The notes below the pieces were generated by a model that did no database searches, had not been told where the DNA came from, and saw nothing but the letters and a program-made list of their open reading frames with translations. From positions 1 through 37,113 of the forward strand of contig DYLZ01000008.1 of assembly GCA_020721775.1 (NCBI GenBank): DNA of 37,113 nucleotides, given 5' to 3'. This document shows positions 1-8,241 of the stretch, one piece after another; position 1 is the stretch's first letter; each line of letters opens with the position of its first letter. A program made the position numbers and the translations under genes. Source of the stretch: Sulfurovum sp. (GTDB taxonomy: Bacteria > Campylobacterota > Campylobacteria > Campylobacterales > Sulfurovaceae).

Positions 1-2
1 AA

Positions 3-424
3 GGCGGCTTTGAAAAAGCATTTTTGGAGTTTTTGGATAGTGATGGCAAAGTTTTAAAGTTTATTTAAATACTTGAATTTAAACATGACTTCGCAACAAT
101 TAGCTACTTTAGAGATGATGGGCTTATGGCGAGTTATTATCCTGATTTTATGGCGGAGACCGAAAAAATGTCTATTTGATAGAGACAAAATCGGACAAAG
201 ATTTAAAAGATATTAATGTCAAACAAAAGCAAAGGGCTACGCTTGATTTTGTAAGACGAATAAATTCACTTGATGATGATTTGCGCGATGGTAAAACTTG
301 GGCTTATCTACTTTTGGGCGAGACACAATTTTATAGCCTTCAAAAAAGCGGTGCCGATATAGAAGATATCGCAAGAAGTGCAAAAATCAATGAGAGCAGT
401 TTAAGCGGTAATTTGTTTGATTAA
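3..424 (+). pseudogene. Decayed 3' end of a type III restriction endonuclease (Res) gene
   Basis: Reading from base 3 gives GGFEKAFLEFLD...KFI, a TAA stop at 66-68, then ILEFKHDFATISYFRDDG...YYPDF. After about base 170 the homology moves to another frame (YLIETKSDKDLKDINVKQKQRATLDFV...GNLFD), which ends at 422-424. Joined together, this is the C-terminal nuclease tail of type III restriction subunits, whose core includes YYPDF and ETK. The TAA stands where the family usually has lysine, and the shift sits between EKM and YLIETK. At least two lesions make it non-functional here. The 82-residue ORF in the track is only the last piece, opened by a TTG. The 5' part lies outside the window, and no methyltransferase partner is visible. 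The family call rests on remembered motifs. Confidence 0.75.
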
Positions 425-433
425 TTAATACAA

Positions 434-496
434 TGGATTGCCACAGCTAAAGCTTCATTGTAATGATTATGGATCCACGCTTGCGTCAGAATGACG
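434..496. repeat. Relic of a dispersed palindromic intergenic repeat (two degenerate units)
   Basis: The stretch reads TGGATTGCCACAGC...CATTGTAATGA and then ATGGATCCACGCTTGCGTCAGAATGACG. Both halves resemble the widespread intergenic element that opens with GGATTGCCAC and closes with CAATGACG, in degenerate form. It lies directly after the dead restriction gene and before the toxin-antitoxin promoter. Identity as a mobile or repeated element is inferred from pattern memory; no second copy was seen in this window. Confidence 0.4.
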
Positions 497-512
497 AAAT
501 GTTTAAATTTAG

Positions 513-580
513 ACATATAAAATTCGTAAAATTATATGTATTTTATTGTATGTATGATATGATATGTAAAATTTATATGT
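513..580 (+). promoter_or_regulatory. Putative promoter and operator of the vapBC-like pair
   Basis: An imperfect inverted repeat ACATATAAAATTcgTAAAATTATATGT spans 513-539, and the half AAAATTTATATGT recurs at 568-580 as a direct repeat. Between them TATGAT at 553-558 is a good -10 hexamer. AGGAAA at 581-586 is the ribosome binding site for the ATG at 592. Ribbon-helix-helix antitoxins usually bind short repeated half-sites overlapping their own promoter, so autoregulation here is a reasonable inference. Confidence 0.5.
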
Positions 581-591
581 AGGAAATTATA

Positions 592-825
592 ATGACCATA
601 CGAAAAAATTTTTTATTTAGTGAAGAGATAGCTAGACATCTTGAAGAGTTAGCGGCAAGAGAACGCGTAAGTCAAACCGAAATCATCAGGGATATGATAG
701 AAGAGAGATATCAAAGATTGGCAAGAGAAGAAAAACTAAAAGCATTTAGAGCGATCATACCTATGCCGTCAGGCTCATTGGCAGGAAAAAGCGTACAGTC
801 GATCAAGGCAGAAAAGGATGTATAA
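592..825 (+). CDS. Ribbon-helix-helix antitoxin (CopG/VapB-like)
   Basis: This 77-residue protein begins with a beta strand (TIRKNFLFS), followed by helices HLEELAARERVSQTEIIRDMIEERYQRL. That is the RHH DNA-binding arrangement, with the strand at about residues 2-9 and the two helices at about 10-45. The remaining charged C-terminal tail is the likely toxin-neutralising segment. The start has a clear AGGAAA site five to six bases upstream. It overlaps the next gene by 8 bases (ATGTATAA), typical of translationally coupled antitoxin-toxin pairs. It should repress its own promoter and bind the PIN toxin. Fold and role are confident; assignment to a precise antitoxin family is not. Confidence 0.8.
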   Translation: MTIRKNFLFSEEIARHLEELAARERVSQTEIIRDMIEERYQRLAREEKLKAFRAIIPMPSGSLAGKSVQSIKAEKDV

Positions 826-1240
826 AAAAGTATTTTTAGATGCAAATGTCATACTTGATTGTTTTGATACGGATAGACCACATCATGCAAATAGTTACAA
901 AGTATATGAGTATCTAATCATAAATTCCCAAATCTTTACAAGCTGCGATATCATAACAACTTTGTACTATGTCGGCAAAAAAGTAGATAAACAAAATATC
1001 TTGCATAATATTAGAAATATCAATAAAACAGTAAAAGTCATAGAGTTTTCAAATAAAGAAGTTGAAGAGACATGTCAACTAATGGCGGATGACGAAAGAT
1101 TTGCGGACTTAGAAGATACACTACAGTTTGTGATGGCAAAGAAGTATGATTGTGATTTGATAATATCAAATGATAAAAATTTTGCAAGTTTGGAAATACC
1201 TATTTTGAGCAGCGAAGAGTTTTGTGAGTTGATAGGATAG
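818..1240 (+). CDS. PIN-domain toxin ribonuclease (VapC-like)
   Basis: The 140-residue protein opens with VFLDANVILD, the first PIN motif, with catalytic Asp8. A DLEDTLQ segment (about 97-103) and ISNDKNF (about 116-122) supply the later acidic and Asn/Asp residues expected around the metal site. D44, in the CDIITTLYY stretch, sits in the usual second-motif region but its role is less clear. Proteins of this layout are Mg2+-dependent endoribonucleases that cleave tRNA or other RNAs when the antitoxin is lost. The start is embedded in the antitoxin stop region, so translation is coupled. The acidic residues look intact, suggesting an active toxin. The RNA target cannot be read from the sequence. 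Confidence 0.8.
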   Translation: MYKKVFLDANVILDCFDTDRPHHANSYKVYEYLIINSQIFTSCDIITTLYYVGKKVDKQNILHNIRNINKTVKVIEFSNKEVEETCQLMADDERFADLEDTLQFVMAKKYDCDLIISNDKNFASLEIPILSSEEFCELIG

Positions 1241-1247
1241 AATAACC

Positions 1248-2522
1248 CTATTTTTGATAAAAAACTTCGCCGTTTTTGATGATATATGACGGGGACATAT
1301 TGATACTATGATAGATAGTAGTGCCGTATTTTTTACTGTAATATTTGAGCAATAGCTGCTGGAGCGTCGGTTCTATGGATGGCATAAACCATCCGTTATT
1401 GCTTATGGCTATCATATATCGCGGCGCATTTTTATAGAGTTTTTCGCTTGTTGCTTCATAACAGATAGCATTTCTTATCTCTTTGCCGTCAAGTTTATAA
1501 TCAATTATATCATCACTTGCGACATAGTCGATGACTCCTTCTTTGAAAAATATTTTATTTATATATTTTCCAAGCCATTGGGGCAGAGGGTTTGCTTCGC
1601 CAAACGGCACAAGCACCACTTTGTTTATAACCGTTATTTTATCATTTGCAAATACATATGTAGAGTTTCGAGGAATTGTTTTATCCCAATACAAGGCTCC
1701 TATGACCATATCTATTTTTTTAGCTTTTTCTTGAAGTTGAGACAATAGTTTGGGTTCCAGATTTAAAAACAGGGGAAAAACCGACTCGGGAAATACAACT
1801 ATTTTCTTTTTTTGGGCAATGGCTTTGTCTATTTCATAAAAAAAGGTTTTAAACATTGCATCTTGATGGGCTTGTTGCCATTTATCATCTACGCTGATAT
1901 TTGTTGTAACTATTTTTATATCTTTTATATCATCATTTTTATGATCTGTTATCCATCCGCTATATGCAAAAATAACAAGAGATAAAAATATAAGTTTATT
2001 TGATATTTTAGATAAGACAATAGCAATTAGAACAAAAGCAAATTGCCATTTATTGATACCTATATAACTATCTATAAATATAAGTTCCGGTTTGAACCAG
2101 TCAAATCCAAAAGGATGAATGTAACTAAAAACAAAAAGCCAAATAGCATGAAACAGATATAGCGGCAGTTTTGTAAATTGAGCCAATTTGTTTGAAGCGA
2201 AAGATCCAACCCAAAACAAAGATCCATAAACAAAAGCAACAAGAAATGTACCTATAGGTATCGCCCAGACCATACTGTAAAATCTAAAACTAAGGAGTAT
2301 CCACCAAAACCAAAGCAGAGCTATAAAAAAACCGCTCCAAAACCAAACTCTGTTTTTGCTTCCGACAAGGAGGTATAGACCAAGCAATCCAAAAATCGTA
2401 TTTGCAAATTTTGCCTCAATGTTTAAGTGTGAAAAGTATATAAACAAAGAGAGTAAAATAGCTACAGTTAAGCCCTTTAGTATATCATCGGTGGTAAAAT
2501 ATTTAAAAATTTTTTTAGACAA
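1248..2522 (-). CDS. lnt: Apolipoprotein N-acyltransferase
   Basis: This inner-membrane enzyme transfers the third acyl chain to the N-terminal cysteine of lipoproteins. The N-terminal half is a run of hydrophobic segments. The C-terminal half is a nitrilase domain with the triad, in ORF-track numbering, Glu256 (VFPES), Lys311 (NKVVLVPFGE) and Cys364 (ICYE). The ORF track starts at a TTG at 2552. I prefer the TTG at 2522 (LSKKIFKYF...) because GGAG lies eight bases upstream of it; this gives 424 residues. Its start is then 13 bases from the oppositely directed yajC start. As I recall, lnt also diverges from yajC in Campylobacter. Several lipobox proteins elsewhere in the window are candidate substrates. 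Confidence 0.92.
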   Translation of the reverse strand: MSKKIFKYFTTDDILKGLTVAILLSLFIYFSHLNIEAKFANTIFGLLGLYLLVGSKNRVWFWSGFFIALLWFWWILLSFRFYSMVWAIPIGTFLVAFVYGSLFWVGSFASNKLAQFTKLPLYLFHAIWLFVFSYIHPFGFDWFKPELIFIDSYIGINKWQFAFVLIAIVLSKISNKLIFLSLVIFAYSGWITDHKNDDIKDIKIVTTNISVDDKWQQAHQDAMFKTFFYEIDKAIAQKKKIVVFPESVFPLFLNLEPKLLSQLQEKAKKIDMVIGALYWDKTIPRNSTYVFANDKITVINKVVLVPFGEANPLPQWLGKYINKIFFKEGVIDYVASDDIIDYKLDGKEIRNAICYEATSEKLYKNAPRYMIAISNNGWFMPSIEPTLQQLLLKYYSKKYGTTIYHSINMSPSYIIKNGEVFYQK

Positions 2523-2534
2523 AAGGATAACTCC

Positions 2535-2828
2535 ATGAATGGTGCCGAACAAGGAAGTACATTGATGTCATTTATACCTCTGATCGCTCTATTTGCAATT
2601 TTTTATTTTTTGATCATTAGACCGCAACAAAAACAACAGCAAAAACACAAAGATATGATCAATGCTTTAGCCAAAGGTGATAATATCATCACAAACGGCG
2701 GACTGTATGCCGAAGTTGTTAAGGTTGAAGAGAATTTTATCAAAATAAAACTAAATGAAAATACGATAGTTAAAATTGATAAAGCGTTTGTAGCAAAAAA
2801 AGTAGATTTGGCTAATGAAGCAGTTTAA
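2535..2828 (+). CDS. yajC: Sec translocon accessory subunit YajC
   Basis: The 97-residue protein has one transmembrane helix (FIPLIALFAIFYFLII, about 11-27), immediately followed by RPQQKQQQKH, the hallmark of YajC. A small soluble domain (GDNIITNGGLYAEVVKVEENFIKIKL) completes the family profile. YajC associates with SecD-SecF at the translocon. AAGGA nine bases upstream supports the ATG start. It overlaps secD by 14 bases, so the three genes form one coupled operon. Its promoter must lie inside the 5' end of the divergent lnt gene. Confidence 0.95.
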   Translation: MNGAEQGSTLMSFIPLIALFAIFYFLIIRPQQKQQQKHKDMINALAKGDNIITNGGLYAEVVKVEENFIKIKLNENTIVKIDKAFVAKKVDLANEAV

Positions 2829-4386
2829 CTATAGATTGTTTATATTTGCCGCAGCTTTTCTTTTTGGTATATTGTTTTCAATGCCAACTATTTTACAGAC
2901 AAGTTGGGGCAAAAAGATAAATTTGGGGCTTGATCTCCAAGGCGGTTTGCATATGGTATTGGGCGTAAAAACTGATGTTGCGATAGAGTCTCGCGCCAAA
3001 TCAATAGCGACAAGCTTAAAGTTTTTGATGGATGAGAACGACATTATATATGATGAGCTTGCCATTAAGGGAAATTCGATAACTTTTGAATTGCTTGATA
3101 ATGACGATATAGCAAAACTAAAAGGTTTGGTTTCAAAAGATATTCAAGGCGTATCTTTGAAAGAAAACGGACTTAAATTTACCGTTACGCTAACTGCAGA
3201 AGAGATAGCAAAAACAAAACAAAATGCGATATCTCAAGCTGTCGAGACCATTAGAAATAGGCTTGATATGTACGGTCTTGCAGAGCCAACAGTTGCAAAA
3301 CAAGGCGAAGACAAGGTGCTTGTTGAAATCGCAGGCGTTAAAACAGGAGCCGATGAAGAGAGGATAAGAGATCTGATAGCAAAATCTGCACATTTGCAAA
3401 TGATGGCAGTTGATGAAGCCAGAGCAGCCAGAGTAGCTACTATGAGTGCGGAGGAAGCCGCAACTTTTGGTGATGTTATACTAAAAGATGTTGCAACTTC
3501 CCAACTGTATCTGCTCAAAGATGTGCCGATACTTGACGGGTCTATGCTCACAGATGCAAGTGTAGGATACAATCAAAGCAATCAGCCTGTTATAAACTTT
3601 GAGCTAAATAGTCAAGGCGCAAAGATATTCGGCGATTTTTCAGGTAAAAGCGTCGGTAAAAGAATGGCAATAGTTTTGGACAACAAAGTCTATTCTGCTC
3701 CTGTTATAAATGAGAGAATAGGCGGCGGCAAAGGTCAAATATCAGGCAACTTCACACAACAAGAAGCGCATGATATAGCCATAGCTCTTCGTTCAGGCGC
3801 ACTTTTGGCTCCTGTTGTTATCGAAGAAAAAAGAAGCATAGGACCAAGTTTGGGCGCTGATAGTATAAATGCAAGTTTGATGGCTTTGATCTTTGGCTTT
3901 TTGGCAGTTGTTATTTTTATGGCTGTTTACTATGGTGCTGCAGGTGTTATAGCAGATATTGCAGTTATTGTAAATATATTTTTAATTGTTGCGCTTATGT
4001 CTCTTTTTGGGGCAACTTTGACATTGCCGGGTATGGCAGGTATTGTTTTAACCATAGGTATAGCAGTTGATTCTAATATCATCATCAATGAGAGAGTAAG
4101 AGAAGCTCTCAGAGGAGGCATGAGTGTTAAAAAAGCTATTAATGATGGATATTCAAACGGAATGAGAGCTATTTTGGACTCAAATATTACCCAAATTTTA
4201 GCATGTACTATTTTGTATGCGTATGGAACGGGAGCGATAAAAGGATTTGCATTGACTCTTAGCATCGGCATACTCGCATCAATGTTGACAGCAATTCTTG
4301 GAACGCATGGCATATATGACATTTTGCTCTCAAAAATAGAAAAAACCAAAAATTATAATTTTTGGTTTGGCTTAGAGGGTAAGTAG
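2815..4386 (+). CDS. secD: Protein translocase subunit SecD
   Basis: SecD, with SecF, uses the proton-motive force to help pull proteins through SecYEG on the periplasmic side. The 523-residue sequence has an N-terminal membrane helix (about 7-24) and the family motif LGLDLQGGLHMVLGV (37-51). A large periplasmic region contains the P1 domain (QAVETIRNRLDMYGLAEPTV). Five C-terminal helices carry GIAVDSNIIINERVREAL. Length is normal for epsilonproteobacterial SecD. The ATG lies inside the yajC 3' end, and secF starts one base after the secD stop, so expression is strongly coupled. Confidence 0.96.
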   Translation: MKQFNYRLFIFAAAFLFGILFSMPTILQTSWGKKINLGLDLQGGLHMVLGVKTDVAIESRAKSIATSLKFLMDENDIIYDELAIKGNSITFELLDNDDIAKLKGLVSKDIQGVSLKENGLKFTVTLTAEEIAKTKQNAISQAVETIRNRLDMYGLAEPTVAKQGEDKVLVEIAGVKTGADEERIRDLIAKSAHLQMMAVDEARAARVATMSAEEAATFGDVILKDVATSQLYLLKDVPILDGSMLTDASVGYNQSNQPVINFELNSQGAKIFGDFSGKSVGKRMAIVLDNKVYSAPVINERIGGGKGQISGNFTQQEAHDIAIALRSGALLAPVVIEEKRSIGPSLGADSINASLMALIFGFLAVVIFMAVYYGAAGVIADIAVIVNIFLIVALMSLFGATLTLPGMAGIVLTIGIAVDSNIIINERVREALRGGMSVKKAINDGYSNGMRAILDSNITQILACTILYAYGTGAIKGFALTLSIGILASMLTAILGTHGIYDILLSKIEKTKNYNFWFGLEGK

Positions 4387-4387
4387 T

Positions 4388-5359
4388 ATGGAAGTTTTCA
4401 AATCACATAAAGTTTATAATATTTTAGAAAAAGGTAAAATATTTTTTGCTCTTTCGATCATTGCTTTTTTTGCTGCTATCGTATTGGTATTTACAAAAGG
4501 ATTGTCTTTTGGAATCGATTTTGCCGGAGGGACTGTGGTGCAGGTAAAATATCAAGGTGCTGCACCGATAGATGATGTAAGAAGCAGACTATCTAAAAAC
4601 GAACTTTTTTCAAAAGCTACTGTTACGCCGTTTGGAAATGAAGGCGAAATTGTTATAAAAAGCCCATCTACAAACTCAAATATACAAAACGATACAAGCG
4701 ACATAGTCAAAAAGCTGCTTGATGGAAGCGGTAAATTTGAAATTAGAAAAGTTGATATGGTTGGACCAAAAGTTGGAGATGAGCTTCGTAAAAAAGGACT
4801 TACTGCTTTTTTGCTTGCACTTGGCGTAATACTTTTATCAGTTACGGTTAGATATGAGTTTAGGTTTGCGTTAGCCGGAGTTATAGCGCTTTTGCATGAT
4901 ATAGTTATAACCATAGGAGCTATATCGTTATTTGAAATAGATGTAAATTTAGAAACTATTGCGGCAATATTGACAATTTTAGGATACTCGATACATGATA
5001 CAATTATCGTATTTGACAGGGTAAGAGAGTATGTTCAAGAGAGCAAAGAGAATGATTTTAAGCAAATTATAAACGAAGCGGTCTCAAGAACGCTTGCAAG
5101 AACCATGCTGACATCATTAACAGTATTTTTTGTGATACTGATGCTTTATATCTTTGGAGGCGAGATCATGCATGGATTTAGTTTCCCAATGCTTATAGGT
5201 GTATTGATAGGAAGCTATAGTTCTGTTTTTGTTGCCGCACAGCTTGTAATATGGACCGGATTTGATGTCAAAAAATACAGGGCCAAGATGGCAGAAAAGC
5301 AAAAAAGAGAAAAAGAAAAAGATAAACTTAGAGCTATGTATGAACAAGGAAGAGTTTAA
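4388..5359 (+). CDS. secF: Protein translocase subunit SecF
   Basis: The partner of SecD has 323 residues. The first helix is at about 17-36, followed by the D1 motif LSFGIDFAGGTVVQV (39-53), a short periplasmic domain, and helices bearing ILGYSIHDTIIVFDRVRE, the conserved SecF signature. The C-terminus is a charged cytosolic tail rich in K and E (AEKQKREKEKDKLRAMYEQGRV). It is the last gene of yajC-secD-secF. The 58-base gap to the next gene shows no convincing terminator, so some read-through into the PBP4-like gene is possible. Confidence 0.96.
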   Translation: MEVFKSHKVYNILEKGKIFFALSIIAFFAAIVLVFTKGLSFGIDFAGGTVVQVKYQGAAPIDDVRSRLSKNELFSKATVTPFGNEGEIVIKSPSTNSNIQNDTSDIVKKLLDGSGKFEIRKVDMVGPKVGDELRKKGLTAFLLALGVILLSVTVRYEFRFALAGVIALLHDIVITIGAISLFEIDVNLETIAAILTILGYSIHDTIIVFDRVREYVQESKENDFKQIINEAVSRTLARTMLTSLTVFFVILMLYIFGGEIMHGFSFPMLIGVLIGSYSSVFVAAQLVIWTGFDVKKYRAKMAEKQKREKEKDKLRAMYEQGRV

Positions 5360-5417
5360 AATAGCTATCTAACTCTTTTTCTTGATATTAAACAGATAAG
5401 ATGATATGGAATAATTA

Positions 5418-7064
5418 ATGACACTTAGAATGTTAGGAGTAATTGGAATATTTTTTTCTATCTCTTATGGCAATTTGGCTTTTGAGATCGAAGAGAGAAT
5501 AGAAAATTCAGGAATTCCAAAAGACAATATAAGCATATCTATAAAAGAGACCGGAAAATACGGAAAGAGGATATTTGGCATAAATGAAGATACGATGAGG
5601 GTGCCGGCTTCTGTTATAAAAGTTCCGACAACTTTGGCAGCTCTGCTAGAGCTTGGAGAAAGTTTTAGATGGAAAACTGAATTTTATGTTGATGGCAGTA
5701 TTAGTAACGGTGTTTTAAATGGGAACCTTATCATCAAAGGCGGCGGAGATCCGGATCTTAATACGGAAGATATTAAAAATATAGTATCAAAGCTTAAGCT
5801 TGCGGATCTAAGATCAATAAAAGGTAATATAATAATTGATAGAAACTATTTTGAGCCGTCAGAAAAAAGAAGCGCGTTTTTTGATGAAAACCCATATAGT
5901 CCATATAACGCTATGCCTGATGCTATGATGTTCAACCAAAATACAACGACGCTTGCAATTAACGGCAACTGTATAGATTGCGAAATTGATGATAAAAGTT
6001 TTGACATAGAAAACAATATAAACCGCGAAAGCAATAGATGTGATTGGCCTCATGTGAGAATTATTGACAGCTCAAGACCCAAAGTAGTTATAAGCGGTAA
6101 TATATCGCGAAAGTGCGGGACTAAAAAAATAACCAAGATAGTCTCTAAATCATATCAATCTTTTTATTATGCCCTTAAAGAAAATTTTCTTAAAAATGGG
6201 ATTGAATTTTATGGTAGATTAGTATTGGGTGAAATTCCGGAGGGTTCAAGAAAGATATTGACTCATTACTCAAGACCGCTTCTAGAAATTGTTGGAGAAA
6301 CAAATAAAAAAAGCAATAATCTATTTGCCAGACAGATATTTTTAACATTAGGCGCAGAAGTTATAGGAAGTCCTAGTAATTTAGAAAAATCCGGAATGGC
6401 TATTGGACAAATCTTGCAAAAGAATGGCATTTTGAGTGTGGATATGCTAAAAATAGAAAATGGAAGCGGACTTTCAAGAACAGCCAGAGCAACAACCGGT
6501 GTATTTGAAGAGATATTGGAAACCGCTTATGCAAGATTTGGTAACAAGTGGCTAAATGCTCTCTCAATAGCAGGAGTTGACGGCACTATAAAAACAAGAT
6601 TTCCAAGCGCTTTAAGAAACAGGGTATGGATGAAGACAGGAACTGTTAAAAATGCCAAAAATATAGTTGGATTTGTTAAGTCAAATGATGGAAAGCTTTA
6701 TACTGTTGCAATTTTTGTAAATGGTGCAAATGCAAGTTCGGCCGGATTTAGACTCGAAAATGAAATTATAAAACTTTTGGCAAATAGCGGTGGCAGTGAA
6801 TGTGAAGCTTATGAAAAAGTTTCGACATATACAAAACCGATAAGTGACGGCAATTACTTTATTCAAGTAGGCAGTTTTGTATCAAATACGAGCAGTTCTC
6901 TAGAGAGAAAATTAAAAAATTTAAATTATAACTACAAGATAGTAACAAATGGCGGGGTGAAAAAAATTCTTGTAGGTCCTTATATAACCAAAGAAAATGC
7001 CGGCAATTACTTGTATGATCTGCGAGAAAAGATAAATCCGGATGCTTTTGTTGTCACACAATAA
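5418..7064 (+). CDS. dacB: PBP4-type D-alanyl-D-alanine carboxypeptidase/endopeptidase with C-terminal SPOR domain
   Basis: This periplasmic peptidase of the S13 family (PBP4) trims or opens peptidoglycan peptide cross-links. The three penicillin-binding motifs are present: SVIK (Ser65-Lys68), SNN (299-301) and KTG (406-408). Between the first two lies the long insert typical of class C PBPs, here with a Cys-containing stretch (GNCIDCEID and later Cys residues). Residues 1-21 look like a signal peptide. Residues about 479-548 (YFIQVGSFVS...KKILVGPYITKENA) form a SPOR domain, which in other proteins binds glycan strands stripped of stem peptides at division sites. That suggests septal targeting. 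E. coli PBP4 lacks this domain. The ATG is preceded by a weak GGA. It follows secF without an obvious terminator. Confidence 0.88.
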   Translation: MTLRMLGVIGIFFSISYGNLAFEIEERIENSGIPKDNISISIKETGKYGKRIFGINEDTMRVPASVIKVPTTLAALLELGESFRWKTEFYVDGSISNGVLNGNLIIKGGGDPDLNTEDIKNIVSKLKLADLRSIKGNIIIDRNYFEPSEKRSAFFDENPYSPYNAMPDAMMFNQNTTTLAINGNCIDCEIDDKSFDIENNINRESNRCDWPHVRIIDSSRPKVVISGNISRKCGTKKITKIVSKSYQSFYYALKENFLKNGIEFYGRLVLGEIPEGSRKILTHYSRPLLEIVGETNKKSNNLFARQIFLTLGAEVIGSPSNLEKSGMAIGQILQKNGILSVDMLKIENGSGLSRTARATTGVFEEILETAYARFGNKWLNALSIAGVDGTIKTRFPSALRNRVWMKTGTVKNAKNIVGFVKSNDGKLYTVAIFVNGANASSAGFRLENEIIKLLANSGGSECEAYEKVSTYTKPISDGNYFIQVGSFVSNTSSSLERKLKNLNYNYKIVTNGGVKKILVGPYITKENAGNYLYDLREKINPDAFVVTQ

Positions 7065-7078
7065 AATGTACTTTTGGA

Positions 7079-7084
7079 TATAAT
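7079..7084 (+). promoter_or_regulatory. -10 element upstream of the dapC-like gene
   Basis: A perfect TATAAT sits in TTTTGGATATAATATAATA, 26 bases before the ATG at 7110, with no clear -35. AT-rich -10-only promoters are usual for the housekeeping sigma factor in this phylum. It probably drives the run dapC-like to mutS2. Confidence 0.55.
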
Positions 7085-7109
7085 ATAATAAAAATTAAGA
7101 GAAATTTAT

Positions 7110-8237
7110 ATGAACTTTGAACCATATCCGTTTGAAAAGTTAGCAACATTGCTTGATAAGATTGAACCAAATATTGACTATAGTCCATTGGCATTAACAA
7201 TTGGCGAGCCGCAGTTTGAAACACCTGATTTTATACAAAACGAACTACGGGATAAAGCATCACTTCTAAATAAATATCCAAAAAGCAGTGGCGAAGATTT
7301 TTTATATGATTCTATAAAAACATACTTTTTAAAGAGATTTGATCTAAGTCTTAAAAGCTCACAGATCATTCCGACATTCGGTACAAGAGAAGTTTTGTTT
7401 AATTTTCCGCAGTTTTTGCTATTTGATAAACCAAATCCTATAATAGCATTTCCAAATCCTTTTTATCAGATATATGAAGGAGCGGCAATTGCTTCAAGAG
7501 CAAAAGTAATTCATTTAGATCTAGACAAAGAAAATAATTTTTTGCCCAAAATCGATAAAGATAAACTGCAAGATGTAGACTTAGTAATACTCAATTCTCC
7601 AAACAATCCAACATCTTCGGTTATGGGTTTTGATGATATGAAAGAGTGGATAGAGTTGGCTTTGGAATATGATTTTGTGCTTTTAAATGATGAGTGCTAT
7701 ATCGATCTTTATATAGACAAACCATTGCCATCGCTGCTTAATGTGTCAAAAGAGATAGGAAATGTTGATCATAAAAACATACTTGTGGCAAATTCTATAT
7801 CCAAACGGTCAAGCGCGCCGGGCTTAAGAAGCGGTTTCTTGGCTGGCGATGAAAATATACTCAAAGAGTATATGAAATATAGAACATATGTCGGATGCGC
7901 TTCTCCTTTGCCTCTTCAGTATGCTTCAGCTTTGGCTTGGAGCGATAAAGATCATGCCGATTTTTTTAGAGATAAATATAAAAAGAACTTTGAAATTGCA
8001 AAAGAAATTTTAGGCATCAATCCACCTCTTGCTACATTTTATATCTGGTTGGAAGTAGAAGATGAATTGGAATTTGCAAAAAGAGTATATAAAGATTATA
8101 ATCTCAAAGTACTTCCGGGATCATTTTTGGGTAGAAGCGGCGCAGGGTGCGGTTATGTGAGGCTAGCGCTTGTTTACGACGAAGAGATAACAAAAGATGC
8201 ATTAAACAGACTTAAACAGGCGCTAAAAAAGGATTAA
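7110..8237 (+). CDS. dapC: Class I/II aminotransferase, probably succinyldiaminopimelate transaminase (DapC-like)
   Basis: A 375-residue fold-type I PLP enzyme. NSPNNPT (162-168), NDECY with Asp194, and the Schiff-base lysine Lys232 in NSISKRSSAPGLRSGFLAGD identify the family. Arg351 (GYVRLAL) is the substrate carboxylate-binding arginine. The SKRS..PGLRSGF context resembles DapC, which converts N-succinyl-2-amino-6-ketopimelate to the succinyl-diaminopimelate precursor of lysine and peptidoglycan. Placement just upstream of murC fits; as I recall, a related aminotransferase also lies near murC in Helicobacter pylori. A general aspartate-type aminotransferase cannot be excluded. The next gene starts five bases after the stop. 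Confidence 0.72.
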   Translation: MNFEPYPFEKLATLLDKIEPNIDYSPLALTIGEPQFETPDFIQNELRDKASLLNKYPKSSGEDFLYDSIKTYFLKRFDLSLKSSQIIPTFGTREVLFNFPQFLLFDKPNPIIAFPNPFYQIYEGAAIASRAKVIHLDLDKENNFLPKIDKDKLQDVDLVILNSPNNPTSSVMGFDDMKEWIELALEYDFVLLNDECYIDLYIDKPLPSLLNVSKEIGNVDHKNILVANSISKRSSAPGLRSGFLAGDENILKEYMKYRTYVGCASPLPLQYASALAWSDKDHADFFRDKYKKNFEIAKEILGINPPLATFYIWLEVEDELEFAKRVYKDYNLKVLPGSFLGRSGAGCGYVRLALVYDEEITKDALNRLKQALKKD

Positions 8238-8241
8238 CGGG

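Noticed and set aside
3930-4349. 139-residue minus-strand ORF
   Set aside because: Antisense to the SecD transmembrane region; a typical shadow of hydrophobic helices.
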